From Loxodes magnus (taxonomy: Eukaryota > Ciliophora > Karyorelictea > Loxodida > Loxodidae): 64,000 nucleotides of DNA. Both the position numbers and the translations under genes were made by a program. The DNA is taken from positions 1-64,000 of the forward strand of contig CAMPDV010001072.1 of assembly GCA_946699065.1 (NCBI GenBank). The letters run 5' to 3'. Positions 36,725-49,110 of this stretch are shown here, in pieces; position 1 is the first letter of the stretch; each line of letters starts with the position of its first letter. The notes beneath the pieces are model-generated. The model searched no databases, had not been told where the DNA came from, and was given only the letters and a program-made list of their open reading frames with translations.

Positions 36725-39700
36725 TAATCAAAAATTAACTCTAGTCAAATAAATCTTTAAATTTAAATTTTATATATAAAGAAAGTGTTAACACATAATG
36801 AAGATTTTTCTCTTTTTTTTCATTTTCAAACTTATCTTCAAAACTTTGTTCCTAATCATATAATGCTTCATCTATTTAGATTTATTTTCTTTCTTTTTCC
36901 TTAAAGATATTACTTTGAGAGCTACTCTGTAGAACTTCTTTTTATAAAGTTTACCAAGTAAGTGAAAGGGATTTTTCAAATTTTTTAGAAGTAGTCTCTT
37001 CCTCTATTTATTTAGGATTTTCAAGTTTTTTATTATTTTTTTGAATAGAAACACTTCTGGTAAATTATTTTTGATATAAAAACTAACTGCACTCATTATT
37101 CTTAACATTGTGCTAGAGATAAAGCTTAAGCATAAAATTATTTTTATCAAATAAAAAATTTTCACAAGATAGCTATTTATCAGCTAGGTACTTTCTAAAA
37201 TTATAGTAAGTTAGCTAGTTTTATTAGTATTAATAAAGCAAATTCTCTTTATTTTTGCACTAAAATGTCCATCTGAACAAATAAGTTTCGTCTAGCTCAA
37301 AGATAGTTATCATAATTTTATATTTCCTTTACAGTTTATAGCCTATTATACTGCTTATGATACAACTAACTATAAAAGAACTTATGAAGATTCTTTCGTT
37401 TTCAGTATATTACTCCAAATATACTCTAAATATCTATACTATTGCATGGTTTATATTAAAGGAGAGAAGAATCAATATTCAATAGTTTAGCTTTATATAG
37501 CAGCAAGGCTGAGTTTTGTAAGTGTAATAGAATAAAATAATCAAAGTTAGTAAATAAAAGATAGCATGGATCTTCTTGCTTTATTATTCGATAAGCAAAT
37601 TCATTACTATCAATAACATCTGAAACAATCTATATACCACTAGGTAGCTTTTCTTGTATTTTATTTTCATTAAGTATCCATAAAGTTCTTGTCACATCAG
37701 AACTGTTTTTGTTCCAAGAAGTGTATAAAGAATGAAGCAGATAGAACATAAAATCACGAAAAAAAGATGAGTTCCTTATCAGCATTTCCAATTACAATCT
37801 TTATAGTGAAAAGATTCTTAAAATTCTATAGTTCCACTTTTATTGCTATCTACTCCATCAACACAAATAAATAAATCCATAAAATTTCAATTTAAAGGAA
37901 GAAGGAAGCTTTATGTCAAAAGGGGACCAAAGTAGTATGAAAAGCTTCCTATTAACTACAAAAGCGTATATTTTGAAAATTCTAACTTCACTAAAATGGA
38001 TAGAAAGCTTAAAAGTCAAATAATAGCAATAGCACAAGCTACTAATTTATTAGAGTATTATTTATTATAAGATTATTCGAATATATTTACAAAATCTAAC
38101 TTAGCACAGCTTGTGGCAAATTTTGCAATATAACCGTAGCCAGAAATGTCAGGTCCTATTGAAATTATCTAGAAAAAGTACAAAATTAAATGTGACATAT
38201 AAATGAAGTCTCAAGTTGACATTACAAATACTTTTTGAAGTTTTTCAATTTTGTAATTTCTTTAAAATTTAATTTCTTATAGATAAAGGATTGTAAGCAG
38301 AAATAATAAAGCAAGTAACACTACAATTTTTACGATAAATTCTTTCTTAAATTTTTATTTATCTCTTTCTTTAAATGGGCAAGGTTAATATCATCTGTCT
38401 TTGAAAATTCCAGTGCTTCCATCTCCTCACATAAAAGGAGTTTTATAATCAAAAATAACATCACAAAAAATACAATAAGATCCAATTTATTAAAGAGATC
38501 AGGTTCCTTATTCATCTTTTCTATAATTAAAAATAGCTCAAGGCAAAAATTCTCTATCATTAGTGGAATCTTTAATACTTACTTTCCCAGTAGCTCCTAT
38601 AAATTTAACTCTTCTTATTTCTTTTATGATATTGTCTTAATTAGTGTAATTTTCCCCTGATTCGATCAAATTTTTTAAAGCATGTGCTCCTAATAAAACA
38701 CTATCGAATTCATTAAAGATGTAGTTAGATACTGTAGAAGTTTTAAAATATTCTTGTATTTAATCTTTTATAGACTATCCAAACTCACCTATTTCTCCAA
38801 TAAAATCAAATTAAATTGCTCCTTTTAAGACAGTTTAAATTTTATAGATTTCTTCTCCTTTTTCTAAAAAATGTTAATTTAACCAGCCAAAGGCTAATAT
38901 CTCAAAGTCTCCTTCCCTTGCTCCTAAGTCATATAAATATCTTAGTAAGTATTTAACATAATCATCATAAACACCTATTAGTACCACTCTTGTTTTCTTA
39001 TATATCTCTTACACCACTAATTTTCAGGTATCGTTTTGACTTTATGAACTGATGTAATTAATTTATCTTAGTTAGTTTACTATATTTATATTAAAATGAT
39101 CAGCTTCTTTTTAAAAATAGTTATAAATACCCTTAGATCATGTATTGTCTTGATAGATAAATCCTATGTTTTTCCATCCTTATATTTGACATATTCATGT
39201 TATCAAAATTGCTAGGTAAGAATCAGAACAAATTGTACGAACGAAAAATGTAAATTTTTTCATATCAGATAAATCAGGAGCTGTGTCTCCTCCGGAAATG
39301 CAGGTTATTGTAAGATTTTATTGCTCAAAAAAGTGGTAGAGATCAATAGAATTAGCGCTTGTTACAGGCATAAAATGAATCAGACCATATTAGTCCTTTT
39401 TTTGGCTTCATTCTTAATATACATAATTATAATCAAATCATTCTGCACCTGTATACATACTAGTTGAGTTGAACTTATAATAAGGTAAAATATTACTAAT
39501 GCTATTTAAATAGTAAATGCCATATAATCTTCCTTAATAGTAAGCAGAAATCCATTAAACTTCAACTCCGTCGTGATTTTTCTCATCCAAAACCATGCTA
39601 ACTGGAATTTAAATAAGGCTATTATCAGGTGGCTTCGAAGTTCCATCAGGTCATAATATCATCTCACTATAATCAATTTAAGAAATACTAGCGGTTCCAA

Positions 39701-40695
39701 CTACTTTAATCTAGTTATCTTATATATTCAAAATTTAAAGTTAGATATTTTGACTGGAAAATAACTTCTATACAAGTTGATTTACTTGAGCGTTATTAAT
39801 AGAATGAATCTCCTTTAAAAGACTAAGAATTTATTAAATAACTAGTTCGACACAGTAAAGCTAATATTCTATCTTATTTTTATTGAATCGTTAGCCAAAG
39901 TTTAATCCTATAAATCCGTTTAAGTTTAATTTCCCTACTAAATCCCAGGCCAATCATGAGTTTTATAAGTTCATAATAAATGATTTGATATTTAGTTTCT
40001 TTTATAATAGTTAATTAAGGAAAACTTCAAAGTTATAGTTAATAGTACTATAAAACTTAGAAATCCCTTTTAACTAAATTTCTTCAAAGATTATTGAGAA
40101 CTAAAGCTTCTAATTGGAGAAATCTGGAATATATCATAAGTATTCCATATTGTTAAGTCTTTAGTGTATGATAAAAGATTCATTTTAAGAGTACTAATCA
40201 GTAAAATATCCTATTGATTTTCACTTAAATTAATCTAGAAAATGAATAACTACTTCGGCAATTGATTCAGTTGAAGATAAAATAAAATGGGTGAATTAAT
40301 TTCATTTCGTTTTCACGAGTTACTCTTTGGCTACCAGATGAATTACCTTTTATTGATTGCAAAAGATGGAAACTAAATAGGTGATTTGATAACTTTAAGT
40401 AATTTCAATAATAATATCGAACTATTACTTAGCCCATTCTTAGGTAAAATTTCAGTTCTAATTTATCAGAAGAATATCTTTTTCAATCTCCTAAAACTAA
40501 ATTTAAAAGTGGTAATTATTATTTTAAAATTGATAGCTAATATTCTAAAAATTCTGGCTGTAATAGAAGTCTAAAATTGCTTGCAAATTGACTGTTATAA
40601 CTTTCTAAATCTTGGCTTGCATCTTAATCATATAAATAAAGAATTTTTAATCCCTTGGCTTCGATAAAGAAGCAAATAATACATAAAGGTAATAC
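36725..40695 (-). CDS. Large receptor: type I periplasmic-binding-like ectodomain plus multi-pass membrane region
   Basis: Minus-strand gene of roughly 1300 residues. It opens with a signal-like segment (VLPLCIICFFIEAKG) and LKILYLYDQDASQD. Two ligand-binding halves follow in tandem: one with FKWKSIGYFTDQYS and ending near WPDGTSKPP, and one with WKNIGFIYQDNTWSKGIY, VVLIGVYDDY and FNEFDSVLLGAHALKNLI. Both resemble the ANF-receptor / branched-chain amino acid binding fold. After EFIVKIVVLLALLFLLTILY (about 38280-38345) come some eight hydrophobic segments (LVACAIAIIWLLSFLSILV, HLFFVILCSICFILYTLLG, FISSFIVSCIISSIIGY) and a charged Gln/Glu/Lys-rich tail. A loop between segments is Cys-rich (DGVDSNKSGTIEF, CNWKCWQ). 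One base shift lies near 40275-40285 (TTTTATTTTATC). No in-frame ATG is visible, so the start is uncertain, as is the end. Many Trp are UGA. Probably an environmental sensor; whether it is GPCR-like or channel-like is open. Confidence 0.75.
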
Positions 40696-40799
40696 TTTAT
40701 GTGCTATTTTAATCTAAAGGATTTAGATAGATAACTAATTAAATAAAATAATTAAATTATAAACTTTCTTATTTTATACATAGCTTTAAGCTTCTTTCA

Positions 40800-41400
40800 C
40801 CTTAATATTAATGAAAGCATAAGTCTTAATTTATAAAGTTAATTATAAGATATTCTACTTGTTAATTTAAGTTTTAGTAGCAATTCTTACAGTTTAGTTA
40901 TAAGAATTTTCTTATTTTGCTGAAAAGTTATATTTGAAGTATTATTAATTTCATAAATAAAGAGATACAGAGTCTTAAAAAACAATAGATTTGCTGACAT
41001 ATCATAAGCATAGTGTTAATTAATTTATAAAGAAACTAAATTTTTAACTTTAGGTATGACTAAACATTTTCGAGGGTTAGTAAGGAAAATATTCTAAAAT
41101 AGATATATCTTTCATTATAAATTTTAAATAAAAGCTTTATAACTTTCTTAAACAATGCTTTTGCATCAATTAAACCAATTTTTTTTATTGCTAATTTTAT
41201 AGGTGAAAGGTTATTCATTTTAGAATTTACTAAAATACAAAAATTAGTTAAATTTATAAAATAAATCTTGGCTTATTAGCTACTAAAGAGAAATAAAAAT
41301 TCACATTACAACTCATTAAAACTGAAGTTTAGTAGATAAATCAGAATATAAAGAAAATTAATTTATCAAAAGAATAAATAACACATATAAGTTAGATTAT
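40800..41400. other. A+T-rich spacer, nothing recognised
   Basis: Upstream of the receptor gene on the minus strand and of the hypothetical plus-strand gene. No promoter motif can be named with confidence. An ATG at 40781 (-) opens MYKIRKFIIQ but is out of frame with the receptor signal peptide. Confidence 0.45.
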
Positions 41401-41429
41401 CTAAGAAAATTAATAATTAAAGCAATATA

Positions 41430-41970
41430 TTATTTTTTACTCCTAAATGAAATTAGCAATAAAATTAAATTTCTCTATCTAATTTGGAAACTTTGAAGGA
41501 AAATAATATAAGCCAATGGATTTTATAAACGAAAAATGAATTACAAGAGTAATTAGATGCTTATTTTTAAGGACTATCAAAAATAGAAGCTATGCTTTAA
41601 TTTAGAATCTTTATCTAATTTAACTAAAATATTTATAATTATTTAAGCATTGTTTTGATAATATGGATAACAATTAATAAGCTTTCGCATTTAGATGAAA
41701 AAATCATAAGTCTATTTAAAAAGATTTAGAAAATTATAAATAATAATTAAAGGATATTATTGATTCTTTTGAATAAAAACCATATCCTGTATAATTTTAA
41801 ATTTAAAGCAATAAAATAGTTAAATATCATAGGCTAATTAAAAATATTTTAAAGATAAATAAAAATTTATTTAATTTATATAAAAAACCGAATGATGCTG
41901 ACTAAGAAAAAATCTTAAAACAAATAAAAAGAAACGCAGTCTTATTAGATCCAGACTAAAAGTATTAATT
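41430..41970 (+). CDS. Hypothetical protein, probably with one frame shift
   Basis: Purine-rich and coding-like. The first half reads LSNLETLKENNISQWILQ, TKNELQEQLDAYFQGLSKIE; the second, one base out, reads MDNNQQAFAFRWKNHKSIQK, DLENYKQQLKDIIDSFEQKP and KKPNDADQEKILKQIKRNAV. The charged, Gln-rich composition suggests a helical or coiled-coil soluble protein. No family recognised, start and stop not fixed. The alternation of frames could mean one indel near 41640. Confidence 0.35.
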
Positions 41971-43704
41971 ATTTATATAATTTACTTTAAATAAAAAATA
42001 AAAAATTTTCCTTATTCAATAAAAATAAATTTCTAACAATTTTATCTGATCTTGCTTACTAAAATCACTCATATACTTTTAAGAAAATTTTTTTAAATTA
42101 AGGAATACAAAGGTATGAAATATCTAAGCTAAATAATTAAAATAATATAATGATATATACAAAATGTATGTGAAAGCTAATAATTATATTGTATACTATA
42201 TTATTAATAATTTTAAAATACTCTAATGTTCAATTATAAGTTAATTCAAAGCAAGATATTCATATATATGAACTTAAAAATATCTATAATAATCAAATAA
42301 TTATTAATAATTAAGTATACATTTTAATATTTATACCTATTCATAATAAATATAATCTAACCTAAAATAAATTTTATAAATTATCCTTTTAACCATCTAT
42401 TTACATTTTGTTTTTTTTGGGTAAAAATAATATTCTATACTTATAGCTTAAATAATAAATATAGATATTTTCAAAAATATGATTGCATAAGCTGAAAAAA
42501 CGAATAGCTAAATAAAAAATAGTTATAAGAAAAATATATTAATTTTATCTAGTTAAATATTTTATCTTAATTAAATAGATAAACATAAATAAATTATAAA
42601 TAAATAGTTTATAGTAAAATTAAAACTAAATTTACAAATAAAATAAATTAAGAAACTTATTATTATTTCTTTCTTTTTATTGAAAAAATTATATCATATC
42701 ACAAATTTAATTAGTTTCAAGCTTAAAGAGTAAATAAGCATTATCATTAATTTTAAAAGGATTATTTTTTAAATAAAGGAATTATTTAAAATACTTTAAA
42801 CTTATTTTAAATTACAAGTATCTAATTGATTTTCTAGTAAACTATTTATTAATCATATAATATTTTTAAAATTTCTATTAAGAATTAACAACAAAAAATT
42901 AGCTATCTAGTGTTAATTTAATCAAAAGACTTTAAAACTTATAATATAAAATAAAGATATTTAATATTTACTAAATAAAAAGGAAAATAATTAAAATACT
43001 ATTATTATTATTTAGGTTATAGTTAACTTCTAAGTTAAATATAAAGATAAATAGTACTATTCAGTTTGTTTTTATGAGAATTTATAGGATAATTAAGTTA
43101 TGCTTAGGCATAAAAATTAAACTATTTGATAATTTGTAATATCTCTATCTAAGAATTTAAATCAAACATTAAGTCACTTTTAATCATAATGGCTATTTAT
43201 TAAGATAACCTTTAATATCATATATTTTTAAGATAAATGGAAAATGAAAATAAGTTTAATTTAAAGTTCTTTAAAAACTTACTCTATTAAATTTTCTTTC
43301 AAGTGATTATAAGAGTAATAAAAAATAATCTAAAATAAATAAGATTAAGGATTAAATAAATCTTTAGTAAGATTAATAGATAATAATGATAACTTAATAA
43401 CTAATAGCTAAAAATACTTCAACAGATAAAAATAAATTATAATTAAAATAATTAAAAAGGAATCATTATAATTTAAAGTAACCTAAAAAATCTAAAATTT
43501 TAAATTATAGATATTTCAATAAGCTATTAGTCCTTTACTATTATACTATTTAGATTAAAAAATTATACAAATAGATATTAATTATATATAAAACTGCTAT
43601 AGTCTATTTTATAAATTAATAATATTTAAAATTATTTATATAAACTTTTAAAATTTTAATTTATAAACTATATTTAATTTTTAATTTTATTATATTATTA
43701 TAAA
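41971..43704. other. A+T-rich spacer, nothing recognised
   Basis: Only A/T-rich words; many short inverted AT stretches, as expected at this composition. No RNA gene or coding signal. Confidence 0.5.
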
Positions 43705-44673
43705 ATGGCTTCTAAGAAATAACAGAACTTTGAACAAAATATTTAAACAGGAAAATTCTCTAAAAAATAAAAAAGCAAAATAATTACAATGAGTGAAAGT
43801 AAGAATTATGATTGATAAGACGAAAATTAACCACTTGGAAATCCAGAATTAAAAAAACTTCCGACACAAACTCAAATAGAAATATTATCTAAGTAATTAA
43901 AAGAGTTTATGTTCAAAAATAGATACCTCACTGATAAAGTAGAAAAACTAGAAAAATTAATAACGTCTTTACTTGAGAAACAATATTAATCATCATAAGA
44001 AATAGAAAACAAACTGGAACAATGAATTCTTTAAATTTAATAATAAATTTAGGTAATTCCATTTTCGTTTTAACAGAATTAACCAGATCCTATGGAAATA
44101 GAAAATGAAGCCTCAAATTAAAATAAATAGTAAATGTTTATTTAAAATAAGTAATAAATTTAAATTAAATAAGTGCTACAGGAATAATAGTTTAAAAGAA
44201 GAATAAAATGTTATGCAATAAATAACACCAATGAAAATACTGCTACTAACTAAGCAAAATTTAAAGAAAGAATAAATAAGATATTTTTAGAAAACTATTT
44301 AGGATATATCCAACATAAAGCGGAAAAATTTATAGAAAAAATTATTTAATTCAAATCTTAATCCTAGGAGAAATAATTAGGACTACATGCAAGATGAAAA
44401 CTATTCAGAATATTAAAGGATGGCGCGCTAATGAAGTGCTACACCGCCTAACTAAGCCTAGTAGAAATTTAAGACAAACTAATGGAGAAAAACTAATGGA
44501 AACAAGCTGATAGAATAGGTCAGATGGCTGACTACTAAGGCTTTAACAAAGCTTTTTAACTTTTAAGTTTTTTTTCATAAAAAATTAAACATTTAACCTC
44601 TTTCATATTGCCAAGTTTGCTTGATAGTATATCTAGAAGAAATTAATTAGAAAGAATTTAATTTTTGATTTGA
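43705..44673 (+). CDS. Coiled-coil protein, diverged relative of the gag-like family
   Basis: From ATG 43705 a frame runs 322 codons to UGA 44671 without a shift, with three or more internal UGA as Trp (YDWQDE, EQWILQ, ARWKLF). Residues ~50-110 form a heptad-rich helix (FMFKNRYLTDKVEKLEKLIT). Then come a Gln/Asn-rich linker and a basic region (FKRRIKCYAINNTNENT, ERINKIFLENYLGYIQHKAE). The order coiled coil, KCY, Asn/Thr-rich, GYI plus basic residues matches the gag-like proteins at 2145-3009 and 6247-7017, but the knuckle cysteines and histidine are gone. The last ~40 codons look less coding, so the true end may be earlier. Homology is my inference from this alignment by eye. Confidence 0.5.
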
Positions 44674-44783
44674 GTTAAAATTATTAAAAAGTTCTTTAAT
44701 GACAGATCTAAATTCAAGTAGTCATAAAATAAAATTTTCACAGCTTTAAAAACTGATTTAGAAACAAAAAATCACATATTTGA

Positions 44784-44836
44784 AGAGAACTCGCTTAGCA
44801 TACGAGAAGCATTGGGATCGGTACCTAAGTTTTCCA
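44784..44836 (+). pseudogene. tRNA-Ala relic (5' part missing)
   Basis: Matches tRNA-Ala(AGC) from the end of the D stem to the discriminator, with substitutions (GCGAG to ACGAG in the anticodon stem, GATACC to GGTACC in the T loop). The acceptor 5' strand and D arm are absent, so it cannot fold as a tRNA. Its downstream flank is homologous to those of the 4916 and 32346 genes. Confidence 0.88.
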
Positions 44837-46090
44837 TTTTTTTTTGCTTCAAGATTTTACAAAAACCATAAATTACGCAAGATATTCTATAATCATTAGC
44901 TAACAATTAAATTAAACATATATAAATAAGATATTTTTTAGATAAATATAAATATATTAAGACTTTTCGCTATTTAATTTATTTAAACCGATAAATATAT
45001 AAAAGATTTATAAAAAACTTTTGAAATTTAATTTAAATACTTTTTTACAGAAAATTCTAAAATTTAAAATTCATAAATAGGAAATAAGAAATATTTTTAA
45101 TTATTTTATTTACATCTTAATTAAAATTGATTGGTTGATTACTAAAAACATTTAGCTAAATTCAGGCTAAATAATAAAATATTGCTTTAAAATTTGAAAA
45201 TAATTAATTTTATGAACTCAACTTAGAATTCTTTTCAACTGTATTTAAGAGAAAATTTTCATAAATGATTTTTATTTAATTTTTTTTGAATTTATTTTAA
45301 AATTTATATTCTAATTTAATAGCAACAAAAAAATAAACTAAATTAAACTTATAAAAATATTCATTATTTTTAAATCAAATAATTAATTATTTTAAAGGGA
45401 AATTATTTTTATTTTAAAGTTATTAAATATATAGAAATTTTATAATATTTCATTAAAAATTAAAAAATCGAAGATTTGTAGAAAAATAAAAAAGTTAAAA
45501 GTTTTAATAAAATTTTAATATTTTAATTTTAAGTAAAAAATAGAAATATACTTTATTTAAATTAATATTACATTTTTTATTTAAATTAATTTTAAGAGAT
45601 TCAGAGCAAAATTTATATTTTAATTTAGTTTTCTTTGATAATTTAATTGGGTTTAATTTTATAAAATAATTTTACATCTTAATTTATCTAAAAATTTTGC
45701 TTTTTAGTTAAATTATTAAAGATAAAGTTAAATTTTTTAATTTTTACGTATTTTAGATTAAAAATCCAAAAATATTTTAAAGATTATGAATAAAAATATA
45801 TAAAAATGAATTGCCAAAATTTATCTTAAGAAAATAACAAAAATCAATGAAAAATAAAAAACATTCAAATATATTTTATTTTATTATTTTACTCAAAAAA
45901 ATTTCAAATATTATGCAAAAAAGCATAACAAATGTTTTTCAAAAAAATAAGAAAAAAGCAATAAAAAAGGGTAAGCATCGTCTTAAAAGCATAACTAAAA
46001 ATAAATTTCTGAAGTTTGAAAAATATAAATTCTCAAGCATAATAAACAGAATTAAAAAAATGAAATATTTGAATTTTAATTGAGATAATT
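44784..46090 (+). repeat. Inverted copy of the block at 30980-32346
   Basis: Plus-strand partner of the minus-strand block that starts with the tRNA-Ala at 32346. A frame of 78 codons at 45847-46083 (MKNKKHSNIFYFIILLKK...) and antisense frames at 45939-46217 lie here. Lys/Phe-rich low-complexity composition argues against their being genes. Confidence 0.65.
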
Positions 46091-46407
46091 CTCGGAAAGA
46101 CCAATAAAAAAATAAAAAATTCTTGTTGAAAGTATAAAACTTACTGAATGCTTCCACATTAGCCTCAATTGCCTTTAGACTTGGGAATGAAATATTCCCT
46201 TTTTTTATAAAATCCATTTGTTTCCTTATAACAAAATTATATATTTCTAATTTAAATGATTCTACTTCTTTTTCTAAAAAAAGGACAGACTTAAACTACT
46301 ATCAAAAGAACTCCCTTAAAAAGATTAATTTTTTTTTAAGTTAATTTTTTTTAATTAATATTTTCTTATAAATAAAATATTCTAAGATAAACTTTAACTA
46401 TTAATTT

Positions 46408-47459
46408 AAATTTTATTTTTGCTCTTTTTATTTAACGAAATATACTTTCAATTGTAATAATTATTTTCTTAATAATTATAATGATATAGCATCCTTTATT
46501 TTTACATTCTTTATTTATTTAAAGTTTCTTAAATAAAATTAACTATTTGATTTTTATGAGTTACAGTATGATTTAAAAAGCTTATAACAATAATTTTCTA
46601 CTATTTTAGTATTTCTCTTTATTTAAAAAAGTTAAATAAATCTAAAAATAATTAAAGAAAATCCTAAAATAACGATTATAGTATTTTTTAGCTTTCTTAA
46701 GAGAAAATAATAAATTTAATGTTTAGTAATTTTATTGTTATATTTTGCTATATTTATACTTATTGTAGCTATATTTTATAATACTTTTTATAAGTTAGTC
46801 GCATATACTTTTATTCCTTTGCTCACTCTAATTTTTATAATTATCTTATAAGCTATTTTTAATTTTATTTTAACTAATATCTTAATTAATAGGTTTATTT
46901 ATAATCCATTTTAGTTATATATTTTATCTTAGGCTTTAAGTAGTGTCTAAGTAATTTTAACAGAATTGAGGATTATGCAAGTAATTAATCTCTGGTTTTA
47001 GGTATATTTAGCAAGTTATAAATAAAATAATAAGACTAAAATAGCATTAGTATAGATATGTATTAAAATTGAAGTTATTTATAGATATACACATGCTAAA
47101 GCTACTAAGGCATTATAGATTATTACATTTACTATTATTTTTAGTTATTTATGAAAAACAGACTTCAGTTTGTATTTTTAACAGAAGCTATTAAAACTAA
47201 ATACTTTAATTTTAAAATAAAAGTTAGTGCAGCTTTATTCTTATTTATGAAAATAAGAAATGATTATTATTTTTAGATAAAATGCATTTAAGATATTTAT
47301 GATAAATATTTTAAGTTTAAGGAATTAAAAGTATTTGAAACTAATAATTAATAATTATGACTTAGATCTAATGTTAAATACGATATTATGTAGTTATAAT
47401 TTAATTAAAGTCCTATGATTATTAAGAGATACTATTAATTAAATATACTATAAACATTA
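46408..47459 (+). repeat. Dispersed ~1.1-kb repeat, copy B (matches 16310-17394)
   Basis: Second copy of the 16310-17394 block. The homology ends at aaacatta, and the ~100-bp tandem repeat array begins directly after it. Confidence 0.85.
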
Positions 47460-47464
47460 AGAAT

Positions 47465-48520
47465 CGAGAGTTCTTAAATATTAAAAATCTGTAAGAGAAA
47501 CTTTAAGTTTGGAATCCGTTAATCGTATATTGCTCTAATCAAGTTCTCAAAATTTGAACTTAGAATCGAATGTGCTGAAATATTAAAAATCTGTTAGAGA
47601 AACTTAAGTTTGGAATCCGTTAATCCTTATGAACTCTGATACTGCTCTCATAAAAGTCTGGATAGAGATTAAGCTATAGAACTGTAAGACTTTAAGAAGA
47701 ACTTTAAGATTTCAATCCGTTATCATTGCATGTTCGGATCTATTTCCTTAAATTTAATCTCAATATGCAAAGTGCTAAATAGAAAAATCTATAAGATGAA
47801 TTTTAAGTTAGGAATACGTTATCCTTGAAAGCTCTGATCAAATTCTCCAAATTTGAACTGAGAATCGAAAATGCTAAGTACTAAAAGAATGAACTGTAAG
47901 ACTTTAAGAAGAACTTCAAGTAAGGAATCCTTATCCTTTAGAGCTCGATTGTTTTCTAAAGCATAATCTGCTTATCGAAAGTTCTGAAATCTAAAAAGCT
48001 GTAAGAAGAACTTTAAGTTTTGAATCCGTTAACATTGCGAGCTCTTATCAAGTTTTCAAAAAATGTCTGGATAGATGTTAAGCTTAAGAACTTCAATAAA
48101 TTATGAAGAATTAAGATTGGAATCCATTTTCTAGATTGCTCTGTTCTTTTTCTCAAAATACTTCTGAGTAACGAATAAGCTGAAGTACTTAAAGAACGAA
48201 AGTACAACTTATTGTATAGACTCCATTTCACTTGAGAGCCAGTGTTTAGTTCTAAAAATTTTTGTCGGGATATAGTTGAAAAACTTAAAAATTGAAAGGA
48301 GAAATTTGACTAAAAACTCCATTCTGTTTCATATTCACATCCAGTTCTTAAATTATTAGTAATAAATTTTAAAAGCGGAAGATTTTAAGGTTGAACATTG
48401 AGTTAAAAACTTTTTCTGCTTGATAGATTTGGTCTAATTCTCAAAATAAGTCTCAGTAGGGATAAAGCTGAAGAGCCTAGAAGATTGTAAGTAGAACTTT
48501 GAATAAAAACTCCATTCTGC
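47465..48520 (+). repeat. Degenerate tandem array, ~100-bp unit, about 11 copies
   Basis: A recurring core (ctgtaagaagaactttaag, then ttggaatccgtt, then atcctt and gagctctgat) reappears with ggaatccgtt or its variants at about 47511, 47610, 47712, 47811, 47924, 48021, 48119, 48220, 48315 and 48509. Most spacings are 95-102. Copies degrade toward the right (aactccattctg). The left end abuts the 46408-47459 repeat. Unit lengths are not a steady multiple of three, so a protein repeat is unlikely, though all frames are open on the minus strand. Confidence 0.82.
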
Positions 48521-48539
48521 CTTTTCTACGGATTTTCAT

Positions 48540-48862
48540 ATGCTCATTCTTTTTACCATATTCTTACTTAAGATTTCTTAGAAATGCTAAATAATTTCAT
48601 TTGTTTGTATTTCTTCTTGAAAGAGTCTTTGGTTGTAGCTCTTTTCTTCTAAAAATTTTTTAAATCGTTAAATTTTTCTCTTTTAGCAGTTCCGAGCTTC
48701 GTATTCTCGTCTATTTTTCTCATTCTTTTCTTCCTACATTCTAAAGATTTTCAAAGAGCTTTTGTCTTAGTAAATGTTCTAACTTAGCTACTTTTTTTGA
48801 TATTAAGATTAGTTAAAGATTCTGTCCCTTTTTTAGTGCATTCCTCCTAGTAGTTTTTAAAG
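48540..48862 (-). CDS. Possible Lys-rich hypothetical protein, fragment
   Basis: The minus strand beyond the tandem array is purine-rich and reads CTKKGTESLTNLNIKKSSQV, RTFTKTKALWKSLECRKKRM and EKFNDLKNFQKKRATTKDSF without a break (Trp from UGA). It runs on into the array in the same frame, where it loses protein character. No start, stop or family can be assigned. The high-Lys composition suggests a nucleic-acid-binding or nucleolar-type tail if it is real. Confidence 0.3.
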
Positions 48863-49110
48863 ATTTTAGGATAGAGATGTTTTTGTTATTTATAGAATAA
48901 AAAATGTGATTAAGTTGTAAAGCTGGTTGGTTTTTTAAATTTAGCAAAATGTATTGGTGCGGATTGTAGATAGGTACTTGATATAAGAGGTGAATATTGT
49001 AGTATGTATGTAATGATAGATATTTGAATTTATAATGGTTAATTATAATTTTTGATGGTAACTGTTATAAATTACCTTTATAAGCTTTTTTAATCTAAAT
49101 AATAATAAAA
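48863..49110. other. C-poor, G/T-rich upstream region of the RING-kelch gene
   Basis: Plus strand is almost free of C between ~48885 and 49075 (gtattggtgcggattgtag, atgtatgtaatgatagat). It contrasts with G-poor blocks at 49390-49720 and 50820-51110. No gene seen. Confidence 0.5.

Noticed and set aside
45847-46083. 78-codon frame (MKNKKHSNIFYF...) as a gene, supported by its inverted copy
   Set aside because: Its conservation follows from duplication of the whole block. Composition is A/T-driven Lys/Phe/Ile, and the inverted copy near 31140-31260 does not keep the frame clearly.
47465-48520. CRISPR array
   Set aside because: Units are ~100 bp, degenerate throughout, without conserved short repeats separated by unique spacers, and the genome is eukaryotic.
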